Assembly: GCA_964625865.1 (NCBI GenBank)
Contig: CAZVEV010000309.1
Coordinates: forward strand, 1 to 7,001
Reading direction: 5' to 3'
DNA length: 7,001 nt
From: CAZVEV01 sp964625865
GTDB taxonomy: Bacteria > Planctomycetota > Phycisphaerae > SM23-33
A program made the translations under genes and the position numbers. The first letter of the stretch is position 1; each line of letters begins with the position of its first letter. Under the pieces are notes generated by a model. That model ran no database searches, was not told the origin of the DNA, and saw nothing but the letters and a program-made list of their open reading frames with translations. This document shows positions 4,727 to 7,001 of the stretch, in pieces.

Positions 4727-6832
4727 ATGAAACATCAGCTCCATGTTGTCGTCGTCGGTCTGGTCGCCGTTGCTGTAATCGCGGCGGGCGGGGGATCGCA
4801 TGTGTTCGCTGCCGCTCCCGCGACGGGGGAACTTCCCGCGCCGTTTCGGGTGATTCCGCAGCCGCGGAAGGTGACGCTTCTTGACGGCAAGGGGCTCGGG
4901 CACGGGTCGATCAGGGGGCTGCACTTGGGCAAGGGCGTTGTCCGGCCTGCTGTGGCGGGGCTGGTCTCGGTCCTGCCGCGGGTCGACGCGCCCGGGGCGG
5001 GCGTGCTGTCGCTGACCATCGATCCGGCGCTGGCGTGCAGCAAATCGCCGGAGGCCTACCGGCTGGAGATTCGCTCCGGGCGGGCGGCGATCACCGCCCG
5101 CGCGCAGCCGGGGCTGTTCTACGGGTGTCAGACGCTGCGCCAACTGCTGATCGACAGTCGCGAAAACGGGGCGGCCGTCCCGGCGTGCAGAATCGACGAC
5201 TATCCCGCGCTGGCGTATCGGGCGGTGCACATCGACGTGAAGCACCACCTGGACCACCTGAAGTATTACTACGACTGCATCGACCGCCTGGCGAGCTACA
5301 AGATCAACGCCGTGATCTTCGAGTTCGAGGACAAGCTCCGCTACGTGCGCCAGCCGCTGGTCGGCGCGCCGCACGCGATCAGCATTTCGGAGATGGCGGC
5401 CCTGACGCGATACGCCCGCCGGCGCCACATCGAGATAAGCCCGCTGGTCCAGGGGCTCGGCCATGCGTCGTTCATCCTCAAGCACACACACTACGCCAAA
5501 CTCCGCGAAGTGCCCGACAGCCCGTGGGTCTTCTGCCCGCTGGACGAGGGGACGTACAACGTCCTGTTCGACATGTACCGCGACGCGATGGACGCCACGC
5601 CGTCCAGCCGGTACCTCCACGTCGGCGGCGACGAGATCCGCAAGATTGGCATCTGCCGGCGCTGCAAGCCCACCGCCACGAAAGACGGCGTGCTCGGGCT
5701 GAACCTGTACTGGCTCAATCGCGTGTGTGCGTTTGCCGTCAAGCACGGGCGCACGCCGATCTTCTGGGACGACATGCCGCTGAACCACGCGGGGCTGTGG
5801 CACAACGTGCGGGAGTACAAGCCGCAGACCAAGGAGATGACCGACAAGGCCTGGGCCAAGGGCCAGCCGATCCTCGACAAGATGATCGAGCGGTTCCCCA
5901 AGAAATGCATCTACATGCGGTGGACGTACAACCTCGGGCGCGGGCCGGGCAATATCCGCGCCCTGGACTGGTACCGCCAGCGCGGCCTCAAGGTGTTCAT
6001 TGCCACGGCGGCCCAGAACGTCTCGCCGCTGATGCCGAAGGACGACCGTGTCAACATCATCCAGAGCTTCGTTTCGCTGGCGGCCGAGCGCGGGATGGGG
6101 GGCATGCTCTGCACGGCGTGGGACGATTCCTCGCCGCACATGGAGACGTACTGGCGCGGCCTGGCGGCGTCGGGGGAGTATAGCTGGTCGCCGCACGGGC
6201 GGACGCTGGCGCAGTACGAGGTGGCGTGGCTGCAGCGTGCGTTCGGGCCGGCGTGCACGGACATGACCACGCTGTACGCCGACCTGCACAAGGGAATCGA
6301 TCTGTGGTCGAAGGGCCTGTTGGCCAAGGGCACGCGGCGGCGAAACTCGGGCAAGGTCCTGCCCCTGCCGGACCCGAAGGCCCCGGGCACGTGGAGCAAA
6401 ACGCACAAACGTCTCCTCGCCGAAGCCAGTGGCGAATGGACGCGCTACCAGAAGACGTCAAAGCAACTGGCGCAGATGCTCAAGGTCGCCCGCCGGAATC
6501 GCTACCACCTGGAACTGCTGACGGCGATCAACGATTTCCAGATCACCACCGCGCGGCTGCTGCTGGCCCTGGCGTCGGCCGACGTCGCCGATCCCGAGCA
6601 GCGGGCCTATGGTCAAGGCGAGGTGCTGGCCGCCCTGAACGCCTTCGGCCGCGCCTGGCCGGCCCTGAAGGCGGTCTACGCCAGGACGCGGTTCGGCGCG
6701 TACCCACCCGGCACGGTCCCGGACCGCTACTTCCACCTCGCCAGCCAGCGCGAGGACGAAAGCTGGCTGATCCAGGTCGAACAGGCCCTTCACCCGACCG
6801 TCCGGAAGTGGATGCAGGCCGATCGGAAGTAG
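4727..6832 (+). CDS. Secreted GH20 beta-N-acetylhexosaminidase
   Basis: The 701-residue enzyme should remove terminal beta-linked GlcNAc or GalNAc by substrate-assisted catalysis. A Sec signal peptide (hydrophobic 8-20, likely cut near VFA-AAP, 27-32) leads into an N-terminal GH20b-like domain (about 38-160, ending FYGCQTLRQLL...RIDDYP). The (beta/alpha)8 barrel spans roughly 163-485. Its landmarks are AYRAVHIDVKH with D170, EFEDKLRY (199-206), GLGHASF with H246, the catalytic pair D302-E303 in HVGGDE, W347 in FWDDM, and W465 in TAWDDSS. The FEFED signature recalls the GcnA/hexosaminidase D branch, which is my inference. The last ~210 residues (490-701) look helical, and I see no known carbohydrate-binding module. 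A GTG at 4721 would add two residues; GGGGGA at 4711-4716 suits either start, and I prefer ATG at 4727. Confidence 0.93.
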   Translation: MKHQLHVVVVGLVAVAVIAAGGGSHVFAAAPATGELPAPFRVIPQPRKVTLLDGKGLGHGSIRGLHLGKGVVRPAVAGLVSVLPRVDAPGAGVLSLTIDPALACSKSPEAYRLEIRSGRAAITARAQPGLFYGCQTLRQLLIDSRENGAAVPACRIDDYPALAYRAVHIDVKHHLDHLKYYYDCIDRLASYKINAVIFEFEDKLRYVRQPLVGAPHAISISEMAALTRYARRRHIEISPLVQGLGHASFILKHTHYAKLREVPDSPWVFCPLDEGTYNVLFDMYRDAMDATPSSRYLHVGGDEIRKIGICRRCKPTATKDGVLGLNLYWLNRVCAFAVKHGRTPIFWDDMPLNHAGLWHNVREYKPQTKEMTDKAWAKGQPILDKMIERFPKKCIYMRWTYNLGRGPGNIRALDWYRQRGLKVFIATAAQNVSPLMPKDDRVNIIQSFVSLAAERGMGGMLCTAWDDSSPHMETYWRGLAASGEYSWSPHGRTLAQYEVAWLQRAFGPACTDMTTLYADLHKGIDLWSKGLLAKGTRRRNSGKVLPLPDPKAPGTWSKTHKRLLAEASGEWTRYQKTSKQLAQMLKVARRNRYHLELLTAINDFQITTARLLLALASADVADPEQRAYGQGEVLAALNAFGRAWPALKAVYARTRFGAYPPGTVPDRYFHLASQREDESWLIQVEQALHPTVRKWMQADRK

Positions 6833-6878
6833 GGGGCGATTGACGGTGAGGCCTCACTGACGTACAGGAACACCGCCA

Positions 6879-6899
6879 CCACCGGGCTTGTCCCGGTGG
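6879..6899 (+). terminator. Strong hairpin after the GH20 gene
   Basis: CCACCGGG (6879-6886) pairs perfectly with CCCGGTGG (6892-6899) around CTTGT, 46 nt past the GH20 stop. No T-run follows directly. A perfect 12-bp palindrome, GTGAGGCCTCAC (6846-6857), and a small TCACT/AGTGA stem (6912-6926) flank it. The group is consistent with a transcript end, though not a textbook rho-independent terminator. Confidence 0.42.
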
Positions 6900-6956
6900 A
6901 GCATTGATTCGTCACTAGCCCAGTGATTCCGGTTATTCCCCCTCCTCCCCCGCCCC

Positions 6957-7001
<45 letters not shown>

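Noticed and set aside
4637..6406. A 589-codon minus-strand open frame opposite the GH20 gene
   Set aside because: It is antisense to the catalytic barrel, has a composition dominated by Arg, Val, Pro and His, and has no recognisable domain or convincing ribosome site.

Overview
This 7.0 kb window is GC-rich bacterial chromosomal DNA, probably from a planctomycete (Planctomycetota, perhaps Phycisphaerae-like). The inference rests on three things together: a Tat-exported S1 sulfatase, a stand-alone prepilin-like protein with an RGFTLMELIVVIAIIALL start and a GGNQCYADGS tail motif, and a secreted GH20 hexosaminidase. There is no rRNA or marker gene to settle it.

Layout: (1) A minus-strand sulfatase occupies 194-1639 and has a good sigma70-like promoter at 1703-1731. 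(2) The gene-free stretch 1640-2010 holds that promoter, two facing hairpins that share a GGGGCGAAATG flank, and a 19-bp tandem direct repeat. (3) A minus-strand membrane-anchored or exported thioredoxin-fold protein (2011-2496) is divergent from a plus-strand FMN/iron-sulfur flavoprotein (2636-3211). (4) A minus-strand pair, a prepilin-like pseudopilin (3750-4571) and a small membrane protein with four CxxC pairs (3356-3763), overlaps by 14 nt and is very likely one operon. (5) A divergent 155-nt region with an operator-like dyad leads to a plus-strand GH20 beta-N-acetylhexosaminidase (4727-6832). (6) A terminator-like hairpin follows. The window then ends in a C-rich stretch and 43 consecutive Gs, which look like a sequencing or assembly artefact.

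How the genes may work together: the sulfatase and the GH20 enzyme are both exported and could act on one sulfated, N-acetylhexosamine-containing glycan, but they are about 3 kb apart and are not one transcript. The thioredoxin-like protein, the iron-sulfur flavoprotein and the multi-CxxC protein all suggest thiol or metal chemistry, but no shared pathway can be shown. I see no mobile element, CRISPR array, tRNA or rRNA, and no convincing new defence or biosynthetic system. The least explained items are the small four-CxxC membrane protein coupled to the pseudopilin and the paired hairpin and repeat region upstream of the sulfatase.
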